Assembly: GCA_946543095.1 (NCBI GenBank)
Contig: CAMNLO010000005.1
Coordinates: 1-17,658 of the forward strand
Origin: an uncultured bacterium
GTDB taxonomy: Bacteria; Bacillota; Clostridia; Lachnospirales; Lachnospiraceae
Length of the DNA stretch: 17,658 nt
Direction of reading: 5' to 3'
Part shown: positions 6,982-14,339 of the stretch, piece by piece
Position numbering within the stretch: the stretch's first letter is position 1
How the letters are laid out: every line of letters begins with the position of its first letter
The notes under the pieces: generated by a model
What the model was told of the DNA's origin: nothing
What the model saw: the letters and a program-made list of their open reading frames with translations, nothing else
The model's database searches: none
Position numbers and translations under genes: made by a program

Positions 6982-9126
6982 CTACATCCCCTGGTTGTAC
7001 TTTCTGAGCACCACCATCACCTCCGGCATCGAATCCAGAAAGGCCTCCAGGCATTTCGGATCAAACTGGGTCCCCTTCCCCTCTTCCATGATCTGTAAGG
7101 CTTTCTCCAGCGGAAACGCAGGCTTATACACGCTGTCGGAGGTCAGGGCGTCAAACACATCCGCCACTGCCATGATCCTGGCGGAAAGAGGGATCACCTC
7201 CCCGTGGATCCCCTCCGGATATCCCTTGCCGTCCCACCGTTCATGATGATAGGCAGCCATGTTTCTGGCTTCCTTCAGATAATCGTCCGCCTTGATCTTA
7301 CTGATGGCATTCTCAATGATCTGTTTTCCGGCGGCGGCATGGGTCTTCATGATCTCAAATTCTTCCTCCGTCAGCTTCCCGGGTTTATTCAGGATGCTGT
7401 CCGGGATATTGATCTTACCGATGTCGTGAAGAGGCGCGGAGCGCACCACATCCGACATGAACTTGGGGGTGATCTTGCCTCCGTAATACTCTTTTCTCTT
7501 CAGGCCTTCCACAATGATCTTCACATAGGCCGAGATCTTCTGCACATGGGCACCGGTGTCGGAATCCCTGCTTTCCACCAGATCCGCCATGGTGATGATC
7601 AATCCGTCCTGCATATTGGCGGTGGACTCGGAGAGGTGGCGGATGCTGCGCAGCTGCTCCGCCTGGTTCTTGGTCATGCTGCTGGCGGAAAGATACAGGT
7701 TTTCCAGCTCGTCTCCCGTATGGATCCCCAGTCTTCTGAACATCTTTACATCTTCATCCATGGTCTTCTGGGAATCGGAGGTCCTTGCAAGCCGGTCCAT
7801 GCACCGCACCAGGGAATTGATGGGGATCACCAGGTTCTGGTCCGTGAGCCAGATGGTGAATGTGCAGAGCAGAAGGAAAAAGCCCAGGAACACCAGGACC
7901 ATTTCCGTTAAAAAGCTGCGGGAATCCCTGGCCAGCTTTTCCATATCCACATCCGCAATGGCATAGCAGACAAAACGCCCTCTTTCATCATAAACGGGCT
8001 TTGCCGCCGTCAGCAGATATCCGGGGCCGTGATCGGAGAAAAAGGGTTCTATCTCCCCGCCGGAAAGCAGTTCCTCATAATGGGTCTGAAAACCCGTCTC
8101 CACAGGAAGCATGGCGCCGATCTTAAGAGCCGCTCTTTCCTGTGTGTCGATATCAAAAATGACCCTAAAGCCCGCAGGCTCCGGCCGGTATACATACAGA
8201 CGGGAGATCTCCGGAGAGCTGGCCAGGATCTTTCCCAGCATTTCCCTGGTTTCGATATAGTCTTCGGAATGCCCCTGCTCCTTCAGATACGTGTCCACCA
8301 TATCCCCATGTACGACCCCCGCCGCCAGCTCGGCAGCCCCCACCGCAAGCCTTGTATGCTCCGTGATGGTCATTTTCCGGAAGACATTAACGCTTAATAT
8401 AGCACTCATCAGCGCCACAGCCGTCAGAGACACCACCGCCACCAGCAGTGTCTTGATGCGCAGGGAGACCCTCCGCACCTTCATCTCCCCGCAGGCCTCC
8501 TCCATGAACCCCGGATCCTCCACCCACATATGAAGCCGGAAAAGGCCGCGGTATCGCGCAGGGATCAGACGGATCAGGGAGAGGGCGATCAGAAGGGAGA
8601 TGGCTTTGTCAGGCAGATTGGTGATCAAAGCGCTGAGGAGGTAGGACAGCTCGGGGCCGGTGTGCAGGGTCTCATAAAGGATGCCCGCCAGGGATTCGGT
8701 CTCAAAGGAGATCCCTTCCCTGAGCCAGGGAATGAGCATCCCGAAGACGCCCCCGATCAGGGAAAACACTGCCAGCATGCCCACGATGCCGCCGGGCTTT
8801 TGATGAAGGCCCCGTTCTGCAAAAAAAGCCGCCACTAAAGCCACCAGGACATTCATGACCCCGTAATAGATGGCCGCAGGCTCGATGATGCTTCTGAGAA
8901 GATTTGTGGTAAACCCCACGATGACACCGGGGAGATACCCCCCCAGTATGGATGCGATGATGGTCCCCACCGTGTCCAGATACAGGGGCAGATCGAGGGC
9001 TGTCGTCAGAATGCTGAGAAGCATGTTCAGCCCTACGCCTGCCCCGCATAACAGGATCGCAGTGAGATTCGATGATTTCCGGACCCGCTCCGGAGTCTTT
9101 TGTTCCTTCATTCCCGAACCGGACAA
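6982..9126 (-). CDS. Membrane sensor with ECF-S-like N-terminus, HAMP and intact HD-GYP domain
   Basis: This protein of about 714 residues starts with a multi-helix membrane part (about 20-190). Its LPLYLDTVGT and LGGYLPGVIVG segments resemble ECF-transporter S components or LytS-type receptors. A TM helix (about 225-250), an extracytoplasmic Cache-like region (about 251-405), a TM helix (about 407-427), HAMP (about 428-495) and an HD-GYP domain (about 505-710) follow. The HD-GYP site looks complete: H527, H567-D568, KTHAAAG with H596, HHE at 627-629, WDGKGYP (631-637) and D656 in VADVFDALTS. It should be a cyclic-di-GMP phosphodiesterase controlled by an extracellular ligand; this is inferred from the family. 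It lies between cstA (7 bp upstream) and the hybrid kinase (11 bp downstream). The start is uncertain: TTG at 9126 or the in-frame ATG at 9111, both with weak ribosome binding sites. Confidence 0.92.
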   Translation of the reverse strand: MSGSGMKEQKTPERVRKSSNLTAILLCGAGVGLNMLLSILTTALDLPLYLDTVGTIIASILGGYLPGVIVGFTTNLLRSIIEPAAIYYGVMNVLVALVAAFFAERGLHQKPGGIVGMLAVFSLIGGVFGMLIPWLREGISFETESLAGILYETLHTGPELSYLLSALITNLPDKAISLLIALSLIRLIPARYRGLFRLHMWVEDPGFMEEACGEMKVRRVSLRIKTLLVAVVSLTAVALMSAILSVNVFRKMTITEHTRLAVGAAELAAGVVHGDMVDTYLKEQGHSEDYIETREMLGKILASSPEISRLYVYRPEPAGFRVIFDIDTQERAALKIGAMLPVETGFQTHYEELLSGGEIEPFFSDHGPGYLLTAAKPVYDERGRFVCYAIADVDMEKLARDSRSFLTEMVLVFLGFFLLLCTFTIWLTDQNLVIPINSLVRCMDRLARTSDSQKTMDEDVKMFRRLGIHTGDELENLYLSASSMTKNQAEQLRSIRHLSESTANMQDGLIITMADLVESRDSDTGAHVQKISAYVKIIVEGLKRKEYYGGKITPKFMSDVVRSAPLHDIGKINIPDSILNKPGKLTEEEFEIMKTHAAAGKQIIENAISKIKADDYLKEARNMAAYHHERWDGKGYPEGIHGEVIPLSARIMAVADVFDALTSDSVYKPAFPLEKALQIMEEGKGTQFDPKCLEAFLDSMPEVMVVLRKYNQGM

Positions 9127-9133
9127 CGATCCG

Positions 9134-10678
9134 TTATCTCTGATCCGATCCTTTCTCCTCTCCTCCCGGTTTCCGGCCCCATATCAGGACAGCGGCAGCC
9201 AGCAGGACCGCGCATACCGCTCCCATCACAAGGGAGGGCACATAAGGGATCCTGAAACCGATCTTTGCGTTAAAGATATAGGAGCAGGTGACAAAGGCGT
9301 AAAAGCTCATGACGATCATGGGCACCCAGACAAATTTTCCCTTTCCGTGGCGCATGAGCCAGATGGCAATGGCGGCCAGGGCAAAAACGCTTAAGGTCTG
9401 GTTGGACCAGCCGAAATACCGCCATATGGTATTGAAGCCGTTGGCATCAAACTTAGCCCAGACCAGTACCAGGATCGCCAGAAGGAATACGGGCAGCGCC
9501 AGAAGGATCCTCTTGATCCCCTTGTCCTGGGGAATATGCATGGCATCCGCAAGGATCAGCCGCAAGGAACGGAAGGCTGTGTCCCCGGAGGTCACCGGCA
9601 GAAGAATGACGCCGATAATGGCGATGATCCCTCCGATGGGTCCCAGCATTTCCCTGCAGACCACACCCACCACACTGGTGGCGGAGATCTTCTGGAGCGC
9701 TCCGTTCACCATGGCGAAGTAGGCCCAGCCGCCCTCCGTCATCTGCATGGTGATGCCGGCATTTTCCGCTCCGATGCCGATCATGGCCATGGTCCCTGCT
9801 GCCCAGACCAAAGCGATAAAGCCTTCCGCGATCATCATGTCGTAGAAGGTAAGTCTCCCTTCCCGCTCGCTCTCCAGGGTCCTGGTGACCAGAGTGATCT
9901 GGGTGGAATGAAAGCCCGAGAGGATGCCGCAGGCCACGGTGATAAAGAACACGGGAATAAAATGCTCGGCGGTGAAATAGGCGCCGAAATCAAAGCCGTT
10001 TAGGCTCCAGGCATCCCAGACATTCGCCAGGGGATAGCCCTTCACAAAGAGCATGGCAAAGACCCCCACGGCGGACAAAAGCAGCACCGCCCCGAACACC
10101 GGGTAGATCCTGCCGATGATCTTGTCAATGGGAAACAGGGTGGCCACAAGATAATAGCCGAAGATGCAGCCGATGATGATCCAGGTGGCGGGATCCGTGG
10201 CCGCTCCGGAAAGGCCGAAGATCTGGGTGGCCAGGATATCCCCGGGAGTGTAGGTGAACACCACTCCCACCAGAAACAGCACCAGCACCACGAAGACCGT
10301 GTAGATCTTATGGATCACCTCTCCGGTGTTTTTCCGGAGGATCTCCGGCATCTGGCTTCCGCCCTCCCTGATGGAGATCATTCCGCAGAAATAATCATGA
10401 ACGGCGCCGCCGATGACGCATCCGATGGGGATGGACAAAAAGGCGATGGGCCCGAAGAGGATCCCCTGGATGGGCCCCAGGATCGGCCCTGTTCCCGCAA
10501 TGTTTAACAGATTGATCAAAGCGTTTTTCCATTTCGGCATGGGCACATAGTCCACACCGTCGCTTTTCGTGTAGGCCGGGGTCTTACGGTCGTCGGGACC
10601 GAAGATCTTCTGGCAGAAGCCTCCGTAGAAAAAACCTCCCACCAACAGGATCGCCAAACCGATGATAAAAGTCTGCAT
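9134..10678 (-). CDS. cstA: CstA-family peptide/pyruvate transporter
   Basis: This 514-residue polytopic membrane protein matches the CstA (carbon starvation) family. Visible signatures are NIAGTGPILGPI (59-70), GAVHDYFCGM followed by SIREGGSQMPE (91-112), and SGFHSTQITLVTRTLE (254-269). Characterised family members in enterobacteria (CstA, BtsT) import peptides or pyruvate. Which substrate this one takes cannot be read from the sequence. At 514 residues it is a short form compared with E. coli CstA (about 700). The start is the ATG at 10678, because GGAGG lies five bases upstream; a GTG at 10693 would place that motif inside the coding region. It is the first gene of a probable five-gene transcript continuing into the signalling genes, with a good promoter about 70 bases upstream. 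The link to sensors recalls the BtsSR system, which controls a CstA relative, but the proteins here are of different types. Confidence 0.93.
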   Translation of the reverse strand: MQTFIIGLAILLVGGFFYGGFCQKIFGPDDRKTPAYTKSDGVDYVPMPKWKNALINLLNIAGTGPILGPIQGILFGPIAFLSIPIGCVIGGAVHDYFCGMISIREGGSQMPEILRKNTGEVIHKIYTVFVVLVLFLVGVVFTYTPGDILATQIFGLSGAATDPATWIIIGCIFGYYLVATLFPIDKIIGRIYPVFGAVLLLSAVGVFAMLFVKGYPLANVWDAWSLNGFDFGAYFTAEHFIPVFFITVACGILSGFHSTQITLVTRTLESEREGRLTFYDMMIAEGFIALVWAAGTMAMIGIGAENAGITMQMTEGGWAYFAMVNGALQKISATSVVGVVCREMLGPIGGIIAIIGVILLPVTSGDTAFRSLRLILADAMHIPQDKGIKRILLALPVFLLAILVLVWAKFDANGFNTIWRYFGWSNQTLSVFALAAIAIWLMRHGKGKFVWVPMIVMSFYAFVTCSYIFNAKIGFRIPYVPSLVMGAVCAVLLAAAVLIWGRKPGGEEKGSDQR

Positions 10679-10683
10679 AATTG

Positions 10684-10688
10684 CCTCC
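10684..10688 (-). promoter_or_regulatory. Ribosome binding site of cstA
   Basis: GGAGG (within AAGGAGG) on the minus strand is five bases from the ATG at 10678. It decides the start against the upstream in-frame GTG at 10693. Confidence 0.8.
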
Positions 10689-10720
10689 TTCACCTCTTAG
10701 TTTTCTTTTGCTCACCATCC

Positions 10721-10819
10721 TCATTTCCGATTTTGATGATCTTTTATTATAGCACGTTTCCGAAGCCTTGTAAGAAACAGATTCCCTAATGGGACATTTT
10801 GCGATTCGATATTTCCCAT
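10721..10819 (-). CDS. Possible 32-codon upstream ORF before cstA
   Basis: An ATG at 10819 has GGAGG five bases upstream (10825-10829) and opens a 32-codon frame ending in TGA at 10721. The product would be basic towards its C-terminus (LTRLRKRAIIKDHQNRK) and matches no family I know. The frame runs straight through the cstA promoter at 10746-10774, so it can only be translated from a transcript starting further upstream, for example read-through from the DUF308 gene. It could be a leader peptide, a small protein or chance. The ribosome binding site is the only real argument. Confidence 0.2.
   Translation of the reverse strand: MGNIESQNVPLGNLFLTRLRKRAIIKDHQNRK
10746..10774 (-). promoter_or_regulatory. 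Promoter of the cstA-signalling operon
   Basis: On the minus strand a perfect -10 TATAAT (10746-10751) is preceded by TGC, giving an extended -10. It is separated by 17 bases from CTTACA (10769-10774), a 4/6 match to TTGACA. Transcription should begin near 10739, leaving a leader of about 60 bases before the cstA ATG. No obvious operator or riboswitch is visible in that leader. Confidence 0.75.
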
Positions 10820-10855
10820 GGTTTCCTCCATGCCCCGGGTCCGGCAGGGACCCTT

Positions 10856-11392
10856 CTATCTGATCACGATAAAGGCGGTGGGTCTGAATGCATCGATGAT
10901 ACGCAGGATCGCGGAATAGATCAGTCCGATGCTGTAGATGATCAGGGCGGTGTTTGTGTACCTGATAAAGACCAGACAGGCGACAGCCAGCAGGATATTC
11001 CCCACCCCCTGAAAGCATTTCAGCTTCCAGGGCCCCTCTACCTTGCTCCTGGCTTCCATGGCCCTGAGCACATCGATGGCCCCGGCAAAGGCATGGATCG
11101 CAATAAGGTAGAGCAGGATATAGATCTTCGGGACATTGGAAAGGGTGCCCGTTAAGAAGGCGAAATCCAGAATGACCACCCCCTTGTACAGGATCACCTT
11201 TCCCCCCACCATATGCCTTGCCATGGTGAAATAGAAAAAGATATCACTGATCCCACGGATGGCCAGTCCCAAAGTCAGAAAGGCGATGATGATCATATAG
11301 GCCTCATCGGAAGGGTCCAGCAAAAACACCACTCCCGCAGCCAGAACCAGTATGCCGAACAGTACGTTTTTGATCCTCTGAAATATCGTCAT
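10856..11392 (-). CDS. DUF308/HdeD-family membrane protein
   Basis: This 178-residue, almost wholly hydrophobic protein has about six TM segments in pairs (about 10-26, 31-52, 65-82, 88-108, 128-144 and 148-168). The layout and length fit the DUF308/HdeD family. E. coli HdeD is tied to acid resistance, but most family members have no known role, so I infer nothing more. The ATG at 11392 follows the stop of the DUF6765-like gene by two bases, with GGGG five bases from the start. It is therefore the last gene of a tight three-gene operon. A short GC-rich hairpin (10837-10853) follows the stop but lacks a T-run. Confidence 0.82.
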   Translation of the reverse strand: MTIFQRIKNVLFGILVLAAGVVFLLDPSDEAYMIIIAFLTLGLAIRGISDIFFYFTMARHMVGGKVILYKGVVILDFAFLTGTLSNVPKIYILLYLIAIHAFAGAIDVLRAMEARSKVEGPWKLKCFQGVGNILLAVACLVFIRYTNTALIIYSIGLIYSAILRIIDAFRPTAFIVIR

Positions 11393-11394
11393 AA

Positions 11395-12519
11395 CTACCC
11401 CTTTTTGAGCCGGAAGCGCAGCCCCCGCTTTTCTTTGGCTGCCCCGGCTGCCTTGTTTCCGGATCTGTAGATCTCATCAATGACCATGCCCTTGTGGGCA
11501 ATGGCTCCCCGGATAAATTTCCCGAGAAAGGTGGATGACTTGTCCTTCTTTTCGGTTTCCATGTACTCGTCGAAATATTTCTCCAGATGGAATTCTTCCA
11601 CGGTCTTCCCCGACAGCTCTTCTCCGAAGGCCTTCCAGTCATCATCCGAGATCAGCTGCCGTTTTTCGATGATCTCCCGGATCCTGTCCTCATGAGGGGA
11701 AACGGACTCGGTGTCATAAGTATTGCATACAAATTCATCCTCCACTCCCCGGATAAACTTCATGGCATAGACCATCTGGGAAAAGGCCTTGAAATAGTCG
11801 GAGGGATTGTCCTTGGTGAGCTCCCCGTAGTCCCCCCAGGCCGGCAGATATTTATAGCGCACAAAGCTGTAGTCCGGCAGATGGCCGGCCCTGCCGTGGC
11901 CCAGGTTCATGATGGAATTCTCGTTGCTCTGATAGAGGCTGTTGGTATAGACACTGTTTTCCAGATCATCGGGAACAGATCTCTTGTGCACAAAGGTGAT
12001 CTGCTTCTCGATAAAACCGTCCCCCTCCGGAAACAGCTCAAAGAACACATTGTTCGTATTGTTGATCACCAGCGACGGGGTCCCGGCGAAATTGGCGTGG
12101 GCCCAGGTGTCCGCCAGCACATGCATGGCGATGCCCACAGACTGGCGGGGCCTCCCCTTGGCAAACTCCACCGTCTTTTTCACCAGCTCCCCGTTGGGGC
12201 CGCAGATCAGTCTGTATTTGTCCAGATACCGTTTCCCGCATTTCTTCTTTTCCGCGTGAAGATCCCTGGGCAGAAAATGAAAGGCGGCCCAGATCCTGGT
12301 GATATCCTGAAGTCCCACGGGATCCGTCCTGGCATCCATCAGCTCCAGCTGCATCTGGGTGGTGGCGGCGTGGGAAGGAGCTTTGAGCTTCGCCAGAAGG
12401 GTCCTTGAGCATTCGTCCACAAACTGCGCGCTGTAGGCGATCTCCAGGCTTTCCTCGTGGGAATAGCCCGCAAGAAAGGCAGCGCAGTAGGTGGCGTAGT
12501 AATGGAAATCCAGCTGCAT
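11395..12519 (-). CDS. DUF6765-like protein, putative zinc-hydrolase fold
   Basis: This 374-residue protein begins MQLDFHYYATYCAAFLAGYS, which I recognise as typical of the uncharacterised DUF6765 family. No signal peptide or TM helix is seen, so it should be cytoplasmic. Its conserved-looking polar residues are H6, D35, H81, the H-x3-D-x3-H series in HVLADTWAH (H133, D137, H141), and H208, H213 and D216 in GHGRAGHLPD. The pattern resembles the His/Asp metal ligands of zinc-dependent phospholipase C and S1/P1 nucleases. A metal-dependent hydrolase is a reasonable inference but unproven. The C-terminus (about 285-374) is charged and Lys-rich. The gene sits between two membrane-protein genes with gaps of 6 and 2 bases. 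The ATG at 12519 has AAGGA three bases away and GGAGG eleven bases away. Confidence 0.85.
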   Translation of the reverse strand: MQLDFHYYATYCAAFLAGYSHEESLEIAYSAQFVDECSRTLLAKLKAPSHAATTQMQLELMDARTDPVGLQDITRIWAAFHFLPRDLHAEKKKCGKRYLDKYRLICGPNGELVKKTVEFAKGRPRQSVGIAMHVLADTWAHANFAGTPSLVINNTNNVFFELFPEGDGFIEKQITFVHKRSVPDDLENSVYTNSLYQSNENSIMNLGHGRAGHLPDYSFVRYKYLPAWGDYGELTKDNPSDYFKAFSQMVYAMKFIRGVEDEFVCNTYDTESVSPHEDRIREIIEKRQLISDDDWKAFGEELSGKTVEEFHLEKYFDEYMETEKKDKSSTFLGKFIRGAIAHKGMVIDEIYRSGNKAAGAAKEKRGLRFRLKKG

Positions 12520-12525
12520 GTTTCC

Positions 12526-13014
12526 TTATTCCTCCTGTTCCGCTGCTCTCAGCTTCTTGATCCTGATCGATGCGTTCACCACGGTGAAATAGATATAGAT
12601 CACCGTCAGGTCCACCAGTATGGACGCGATGGTGGTGTCCATGCTTTCCGGGTTTGTAAAGAAATTCACATATGAGGCCAGACTTAAGACGTTTACCACC
12701 AAAGCAAAGACCGTGAAGGCGAAATAACCCTTTTTATAGGGCTTCCTCCTGGCGGCGTGCATGGCGTTCAAGCCGATATACGCATGGGTCGCCATGATCA
12801 CAAGGGCGCCGATCAGCAGCATTCCGATGAAGATCGTATAATAGAAGATCTTTTCTTCCGTGGAATCCGCCTCAAGCCGGAAGCTCTCGGGAGACACCAG
12901 AAACACCTGCATAAAGAGCTTGACCACCTGCCAGGCTCCCATGACCAGCACACCGGAGCCGCTGACCCGCAGATCCTCTTCATGGCGCCTCAGCTCCGCG
13001 TTTTCATAATTCAT
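12526..13014 (-). CDS. Small four-TM membrane protein, function unknown
   Basis: This 162-residue protein has a short charged N-terminus and four hydrophobic segments (about 20-40, 56-76, 96-116 and 126-147). It ends with a basic-acidic tail (RIKKLRAAEQEE). I do not recognise a family. The start at 13014 is well supported by GGAGG eight bases upstream. It is the first gene of a three-gene set with the DUF6765-like and DUF308 genes. The three may form a membrane-associated unit, but that is only inferred from spacing. The hairpin-rich stretch upstream may control it. Confidence 0.8.
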   Translation of the reverse strand: MNYENAELRRHEEDLRVSGSGVLVMGAWQVVKLFMQVFLVSPESFRLEADSTEEKIFYYTIFIGMLLIGALVIMATHAYIGLNAMHAARRKPYKKGYFAFTVFALVVNVLSLASYVNFFTNPESMDTTIASILVDLTVIYIYFTVVNASIRIKKLRAAEQEE

Positions 13015-13044
13015 CTTCTTTTCCTCCTTGCCGGGCGCTTACAT

Positions 13045-13063
13045 AAAACAGATCCCTGATCTG
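13045..13063 (-). terminator. Small hairpin with T-run upstream of the three-gene set
   Basis: A perfect six-pair stem with a three-base loop (CAGATC AGG GATCTG) is followed on the minus strand by TTTT. It lies about 30 bases before the start of the four-TM gene. It could be a weak intrinsic terminator or attenuator; the short AT-containing stem makes efficiency uncertain. Confidence 0.4.
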
Positions 13064-13103
13064 CCACGCCTCTAAACCGGGGCCTGGCACCAGTTTGGAG
13101 GGT

Positions 13104-13125
13104 AAAAGCCGCATCGGCGTTTTTT
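13104..13125. terminator. Possible bidirectional terminator
   Basis: A GCCG-CAT-CGGC hairpin is flanked by AAAA on the left and, after one base, TTTTTT on the right. Read on either strand it resembles a short intrinsic terminator. On the minus strand it would sit about 105-125 bases after the GGDEF-like gene's stop. The stem is only four GC pairs plus A-T pairs. Confidence 0.4.
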
Positions 13126-13229
13126 CAAGCTTCCACAGATGCCGCGAAGCGCCATCCCTTACCAAACTACAGAACGGTTTGCCCCGGAGAAATTGTGAAT
13201 GCGATCTCTCCGATCGGATCAGTGCATAT

Positions 13230-14309
13230 TCAAACTGTCTCCGGATCCTCTCCCTTCAGCGTTAACAGCCGTTTTGTAAAGGCCTCCGCTGTTTCCTCCG
13301 GTTCTCTGATGGCATAGGCGCTTGTCACCTCCGGAAGCTCCGGATCCTCCGCGGCTTTCAGCTTCACGCTTTTCACAAGCAGCCGGATGACAGACTCCTT
13401 CTGGGGGCCTGCCATCATCAGATATTCATCCTCTCCCAGCCGGAAGAGCTCCGCATCCGATGGCTTCACGTTCTTTAAGGCTTCTATCAGCTGATCTCCC
13501 GCGCCCCTGCACTGGAAATAGATGCCGGTGCCGTTTGGATAGCCGCTCTTCTCCATGAACTCGTTCATTTCGGAAAGGAATTCCCGGTTGTAGAGCCCGG
13601 TATAGGGATCCACATAGCGGTATCGGTTTTCCACGGTGCGCCAGGTGAGAAGAATGGCGATGGAAGCAGCCAGGATCCGGTAATCATAGACCCCGATCAC
13701 AGGCACTAACGACATCACGTATCCGATGATGATGGGAATGATAAAGACCTCCAGGCGCAGAAAAGTCGGAGGCCTTCTTTCCTTCCCCGCTTTCCAGACG
13801 ATCAGGGCTGCGTTGAAGGCCCAGAAGAGCTGCAGCAGAAGGAACAGATAGGTGAAGGCGTCCACAACGGAAATCGCCCCCGCACCGACCCTGAAATACC
13901 AGTCCGAGACCGTGTACAGAACCAGATAGACGACAGAGAGCAAAAGCATCGGGATCCTGGTGCGTTTTGCTTTTTCATTCACATGGTCATAGCTTTTATA
14001 GATCCCGTAATCCACATAGAGATTCCAGACGATGATGCTCTGAAGGGACAGCACCTCCGAGAAACAGCACAAAACAGCGATCAGAAGCGTATTGTAAAAC
14101 CCAAGATGCCCCTCATAAAAATCCATGAGCCCGTTGTAGATATAAGAAGTGACCACATTGACGACAGCTCCCAGTATGGTGAGCACGGTAATATGAAAGA
14201 TCCTTCCCGCTTCCACCGTGTCCCGTTTTCGCAGATGATCATTCTTTAACAGCAGCGCTGCCAAAAGAATGGCCGGTATGATCTCCAGAGCATTAAAAAT
14301 TGCCAACAT
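13230..14309 (-). CDS. Multi-TM protein with degenerate, shortened GGDEF domain
   Basis: This 359-residue protein has about seven TM segments (between residues 3 and 222) and then a C-terminal domain related to GGDEF diguanylate cyclases. DPYTGLYNREF (234-244) matches the domain's opening, and FRLGEDEYLMM (289-299) sits where RxGGDEF should be. The signature is GEDEY. The usual stretch between them with D-x-D-x-F-K-x-x-N-D and GH is missing or collapsed to a few residues (GIYFQCRGAGDQL), so substrate and metal binding are probably lost. The domain is about 125 residues against the usual 160. It is likely a non-catalytic membrane receptor or effector; this is inferred. It begins 30 bp after the GNAT-like gene. 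GGAGG stands eleven bases upstream of the ATG, a long but usable spacing. Confidence 0.85.
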   Translation of the reverse strand: MLAIFNALEIIPAILLAALLLKNDHLRKRDTVEAGRIFHITVLTILGAVVNVVTSYIYNGLMDFYEGHLGFYNTLLIAVLCCFSEVLSLQSIIVWNLYVDYGIYKSYDHVNEKAKRTRIPMLLLSVVYLVLYTVSDWYFRVGAGAISVVDAFTYLFLLLQLFWAFNAALIVWKAGKERRPPTFLRLEVFIIPIIIGYVMSLVPVIGVYDYRILAASIAILLTWRTVENRYRYVDPYTGLYNREFLSEMNEFMEKSGYPNGTGIYFQCRGAGDQLIEALKNVKPSDAELFRLGEDEYLMMAGPQKESVIRLLVKSVKLKAAEDPELPEVTSAYAIREPEETAEAFTKRLLTLKGEDPETV

Positions 14310-14339
14310 AAGGTCTTATCCCTCCGCTTTGCCGATCTG

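Larger units (their letters stand above)
13015..13229 (-). promoter_or_regulatory. Hairpin-rich intergenic region
   Basis: This 215-base gap holds several inverted repeats that can fold on the minus strand. One is GATGgCGC-TTC-GCGgCATC (13138-13156, one mismatch). Another is a GCCG/CGGC stem flanked by A- and T-runs. A third has a seven-pair AAACTGG/CCGGTTT stem with an outer CTC/GAG (13070-13100). The last is a perfect CAGATC-AGG-GATCTG stem followed by TTTT (13045-13063). No convincing promoter or ORF is visible. It may combine termination of the upstream GGDEF gene with a structured leader of the next gene. It does not match a riboswitch class I know. Confidence 0.4.

Noticed and set aside
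6971..7054. Upstream extension of the hybrid kinase to 7054
   Set aside because: It would overlap the HD-GYP gene by 73 bases and lacks a ribosome binding site, while 6970 has one and starts with a signal-like segment.
10837..10853. GGGTCC/GGACCC hairpin after the DUF308 gene
   Set aside because: No T-run follows on the minus strand, so I do not call an intrinsic terminator.
11587..12408. Long plus-strand open frame (273 codons) opposite the DUF6765-like gene
   Set aside because: It is a shadow of a clearly coding minus-strand gene in GC-rich DNA, with no recognisable domain. Other long plus-strand frames in the window are the same.
13160..13200. GGGGCAAACC on the minus strand, like the start of a c-di-GMP-I (GEMM) riboswitch
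   Set aside because: The following conserved GACGCAAAGCC-type core and tetraloop receptor are absent, so the match is only one short word.
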